Below are positions 60,420 to 64,000 of a DNA stretch of 64,000 bases, in pieces. Within the stretch, counting starts at the first letter, position 1. Each line of letters opens with the position of its first letter. The notes beneath the pieces are model-generated. The model was not told the DNA's origin. It did not search any database and saw nothing but the letters and a program-made list of their open reading frames with translations. Origin of the DNA: Phlebiopsis flavidoalba (lineage: Eukaryota > Basidiomycota > Agaricomycetes > Polyporales > Phanerochaetaceae); assembly GCA_035772785.1 (NCBI GenBank), contig JAOCPU010000010.1:186001-250000 (forward strand). Direction: 5' to 3'. A program made the position numbers and the translations under genes.

Positions 60420-61953
60420 CATCTCAACATCTGCTTCACGACAGAGATAACACAGCACACAATGATGCCGTATGGGGCGTTGCATGGACGCCTGAAAGGA
60501 CTGAAGGTGTCGTGTCTGTCTCCGCAGACGCTGTTGCACAATCAAGAAATGGAATGTCTCATCCGGCCAAGTCTTCGCAGCGCGCAGCCGCGCGCATGCC
60601 CCTCAAGGTCGCCATCGTCTCGTCGAGTCGACATCGACCGGAATGGGCGCGTCACACTGCGCTGTACTGCATAAACACTTACACTCGAGGGGCCTCCGTG
60701 CCTCTGGGACCTGACTCGTGTGGGGGAGAATACCTCGGGAAGCACGAGAGCTATGTGCGGGACGCGAAGGAGCCCGCAGAGCCCTTCAGGTGAGCACATC
60801 CCGCCAGACCCGGCCAACGGGCCCGCCTTCCTTCCATTCCTTCCCGCACATCCCTTTCTCTGCGTATGCGCGTACGGGGGCCTTCGCTAAACGACCGCTG
60901 CTTTTTACGCGTGGGCCGTGTCCGGTCCATCCCACAGGCCAGAACGTACGCGGCCACAGCGGCTACGGGCAACCGTGCTGGCACTCCACATCTAGCGGCG
61001 GGCCCCCGGCTCGTTTTGGCGAGCGACGCGCCGTCCAGGGGAGGCCCTGGAGCGGGCGCAGCAACTTGGTAGTGTCTGTATAAAGTTCTCAAACATGTGG
61101 TCAGCGTCTGCCTATGCTGTAATCGTCCGTGTGGGTCTTCCCCGCGCGCCGCCCGGCCGATTCATTGCATGTGCACACAATCGCGCATCGTAGCAGCTTC
61201 GTTTTGCGCCCATATCGAGCCCCGGAAGGGGGATAACTTTTGTGACTTGTATTGTGGTGTGCTAGAGTGCCCAGATTGACGGAACACATGCGAGCGTTGC
61301 CATGTCCTCGGAAGCCGGGCCAGATATACATCTTTGATGACCTTCGCGTCCGAGAAGCTCGAGGCGTGGACGTACACGTCCCACGCTATGGCCGTGCGCG
61401 CGGCGTCCAGTGTGCGTGGTCAGCGCGACTACCCAGGTCCGTTCGCGGTCTTCCCCCCTCTTGTGCTAAGTGTGGCGGCTCACGCACAGACCCAGCGCAG
61501 CTGCTGCTGTCGGCGTCCGAGGACAAGCGCCTCACCGGATAGTGCACGACGTGCGGGGCACTCGCCCCTCTGGCAAGCCCGGCTCGGGCGCCGTCGCGAC
61601 GCTTGCGGGGCCACGCGTCGCCGTCGTGGTGCTCAGTCGCAGACGTCTCGCCCGACGGCAGGCTAGCCCTCTCGGGGTACGTCCCATGCACCAGCCAGCC
61701 TTGTTGTCGCTAGTGCAAAGTTCAATCAGTGCTGATGTTTACGCTAGTTCTGCGGACAAAAACCGTCAGGTGTGGGATCTCGGCGCGCGCGCTATGGCCG
61801 TGTGTCGACTGTACAGCAGACGGGCGAGGTGTGGGGCGTCGCGTGGAGACCAAAGCGCCCAACAACAATGGTTCTCCGGGAGAGTTTGTGAGAGCGGTGG
61901 CGAGGACGGGGCGGGGAGTCGTGCGTTGGTGGCGGGGAGCTGGCGCCGGCTAG
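60420..61953 (+). CDS. SKI8: Superkiller complex WD40 protein Ski8
   Basis: The scaffold WD40 subunit of the Ski complex, which feeds RNA into the cytoplasmic exosome; orthologues also act in meiosis or with the Paf1 complex. The first readable exon is YTSQHLLHDRDNTAHNDAVW, then GVAWTPE and VVSVSADAVAQ. Further blocks are LWDLTRVGENTSGKHESYVR, WAVSVHPTGQTYAATAATGN-like, FGERRAV, an intron starting near 61095, and a frame ending IYIFDDLRV (61315-61345). Then YTSHAMAVR, LLLSASEDKRL (61499-61530), DVRGTPSGKPGSGAVATLAG, VSPDGRLALSG-like, VRVWDLGAR-like, EVWSVAWRPKAPNNN and GEDG, ending VVRWWRGAGAG at 61951-61953. These blocks in this order are characteristic of Ski8/WDR61 proteins. No ATG is visible in frame with the first block, so a small upstream exon is likely. 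Multiple frame breaks occur. The gene is markedly GC-rich. Confidence 0.88.
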
Positions 61954-64000
61954 TGGATCTCATTGACATGATGTGTGTAAGTTACGGACGCTTTTTTTGC
62001 TGAATGGAGTTCCTTTCTTTTTCTTGGTCATCTCGGGCTGACAGAGAACGGGCTTCGGGGTGAGTCTGTCTTGTCCGCATGTAGCTTTCTGACGAGTTAG
62101 GTGTGGAGTTAAGATGCTGGAACACGACGCGGCGGGCAGGATATGAGGAATTGCTAAACGAGTCATCAGGTGTCTCAAAACGCGCTGATATTGCCATCGA
62201 TGACTACCGTGAGCACGAACGTGATACACCTCGCGCTTGATATTTGCACGCTGATGCACTTTCATTCTAGACAAGGTAGTGGAGGCGCGAACGCATCCAT
62301 GTCCCGATGCAGGGAATTGGTGATCAACGAGGGCCCCCCTGTCGAGCATTGTACTCTCGGATGCGCGCCTGGGCCATCTCCGCGCGGACGGACAGATGCA
62401 GCACCACCATCTATACGACGCCTACGACCCTCGTTCGAGTCTAATCTTCACCACCCTTGTACGCGGCGCCTGTCGCTCTGCGCGTGAGACAGGACGGCAT
62501 CTTCTGTCATTGGCCAGGGACAACGCCCCCAGGCCGGGATTGGCCGACGGCGAAGGACAAGCGGCGATTTGGCCCGTCTCCCAAGGTTTCTGCCTGCGAG
62601 CAGAATGCTGCCCGCTCGCGGCGTCCCGCGAGGCACAACTGGGGCTGCCCGAGCCGCCCGGCGAACGGGGTTGCATGCGACACAGCAGAGGAGGGACAAG
62701 TCGCCGGCGGGTGGTGAAATCGGAAGACGCGGTGGTCATCATCGCGGCGTTCTGTCTAGTCGGCCTGTAGTGCGCCAGGAGAATGCGGCGTCCTGGGGGA
62801 TCGAACCGCGCCTCTCGCACACCGACGGTGTCCGACACGAAGCACCGCGCTGTCTCTCGCCCCCTGCGCGCGTTTACGTGGCGGGGGCTTCCTCGTTCTG
62901 TGTGGAATCGGCGGTCGGGGCCCCCCTGCTTATCGCGTTCGGTTCTCTCCTGTGGCGTACGCTGCGACGCGCGATGACGCCGACTGGCCAACGCGGGCGG
63001 ATGAAACAGCCCTTCCCGGACGGCCTCCTGCGGTCCCACGACGACGAGCGACTGTGGCGCCCGCCCGCGTCTGCGCGCGCGAGAGTTGCCGGCGGCGCCA
63101 GGAACGAAGCTCGAGGCCGTTCGTTCTGCGCGGCGCGCACGAACGCACACGACGCGCCCGTGGGTGAATTGGCGACGGGTGGGTGTTGTGGTGGTGCAGC
63201 AGGGCCAGGGGAGGGGGGTGGGTACGCAGCCGCTTCGCGCACAAGGTTAAATTTACAGTGCGCCATGCTCGCAGCGCGGACCCTTTTCTCGGCTCTCGAT
63301 ATGGTTCCCCGGCGGCTCGGTCGAAGGGCCCGCCCATGGCAGGGTCTAAAATCAGTGGGGGCCCAGAAGAGCGAGCAGGGGGGGCGCCCATTAACCGCGC
63401 AGGCGCGCCACCGGGGGGCCCATTCATCCATGATCGGGGACTTTTGACAGAGCAGTAGTGGCAAGTTCCCTCGTAGTATTCCCCCAAGCAAGCAAGCATG
63501 CGAGCGCACGCAAAGGACGCATGACTGCCTGTGCGCCAGCTGGCCGGCTGGCGCACCCACCCGGCCGGTGCGCGCGGCCGCCTGTCCTTCAGGCGCGAGA
63601 TGGGCCCGTTTGGCGCGAGAAGCGTGCTCAGGGTGGCAGCTAATGGGGGGGGGGGGGGCGCGGGGAGGACGCCTGTAATGGGTGCGTCGTCGCGAAGACC
63701 GTGGTCCGTAAACTCCATCGCGCGGTGGCGTCTGCGCGCGACGCGCCCGCCCCAGGCTCCACACACAGGCCCCGTGCGACGCACGGTGCAAACCGAGGGA
63801 CTCGTCCGTCTGTACTCACCGGAGTACCTTTAATGCGGGGCTCGCTGCACGCATCAGCGCGTGCGTCCCTAGCGAGAGCTATATAGATAGCGGGGAGAGG
63901 CCCTTCCCTGTGCCGGCGGCTGCCGTGCACGCTGTGGATGGAAGACCGCCCGTATGTATGGCACACTGTATATGTGCGGGAGGACATGACGCGATTTCCT
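61954..64000. other. GC-rich right end, no convincing gene
   Basis: From about 62400 the sequence is strongly GC-rich, and frames of 240-305 codons are open on both strands at once, as expected from composition alone. None has a recognisable motif. A B-box-like GGTTCGATCC occurs on the minus strand near 62790 without a foldable tRNA. A 10-bp stem, gtgcgccagc/gctggcgcac, lies at 63531-63556, and a poly-G at 63645-63658. Confidence 0.5.
63531..63556. repeat. 10-bp GC-rich hairpin
   Basis: A perfect 10-bp stem with a 6-nt loop (tggccg). No T run follows it and no gene is linked to it. Confidence 0.5.

Noticed and set aside
16793..61953. A functional cluster of cell-cycle genes (DAM1, CDK8, CHK1, SKI8)
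   Set aside because: They are widely spaced, mixed with unrelated genes and on different strands. Linkage is probably accidental.
62780..62870. tRNA-like sequence on the minus strand (GGTTCGATCC)
   Set aside because: The T stem pairs poorly, there is no matching acceptor strand and no A box.
62422..63791. Long open frames on both strands (242, 292, 305 and 284 codons)
   Set aside because: They overlap each other in a very GC-rich stretch where stops are rare. The peptides are Arg/Ala/Pro-rich without any family signature.
1..64000. CRISPR arrays, operons, prokaryotic ribosome sites, biosynthetic gene cluster
   Set aside because: The window is eukaryotic with spliced genes; no regularly spaced repeats and no set of pathway enzymes are present.

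Overview
This looks like nuclear DNA of a filamentous basidiomycete, probably an Agaricomycete. Genes are split by short introns of about 50-60 nt with GT...AG ends. Genes sit on both strands with no operon logic. Several protein families are typical of mushroom-forming fungi: a myosin-motor chitin synthase, a DUF6533-type seven-helix protein, the WW-like membrane family, and a Dam1 kinetochore subunit.

Layout, left to right: RRP7 (rRNA processing, -), about 5 kb with little recognisable, a secreted Vps62-like protein (-), an unidentified coding-like stretch near 9.4-10.8 kb (-), a 666-bp DNA-transposon MITE (12106-12771), a single-pass membrane protein with acidic tail (+), a seven-helix membrane protein (+), DAM1 (-), class V chitin synthase with myosin and cytochrome-b5-like domains (+, 18.9-25.5 kb), a 3-beta-HSD-like dehydrogenase (-), a second terminal-inverted-repeat element (28334-28752), a DUF6533-like protein (+), a WW-like membrane protein (-), a Pro/Ala-rich protein (-), coatomer beta' subunit (+), CDK8/Ssn3 (-), a second seven-helix paralogue (+), two tandem NmrA/isoflavone-reductase-like genes (+), a partly readable unidentified gene (51.2-51.7 kb, +), CHK1 (-), ribosomal protein S12 (-) and SKI8 (+). 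The last 1.6 kb is very GC-rich and shows no convincing gene.

The genes are mostly unrelated housekeeping functions: ribosome biogenesis and translation (RRP7, RPS12), mRNA decay (SKI8), secretion (COPI), cell wall (chitin synthase), kinetochore (DAM1), checkpoint (CHK1) and Mediator (CDK8). I see no biosynthetic cluster or coherent new system.

The most important caveat is that almost every recognisable gene, including single-copy essential ones, is interrupted by small frame shifts. Homology continues smoothly in another frame, so uncorrected indels in the assembly are the most likely cause, not decay. Gene boundaries below are therefore spans of homology, not clean open reading frames.

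The best candidates for something new are the two non-autonomous elements and a 300-bp strand-skewed block at the 3' end of CHK1.
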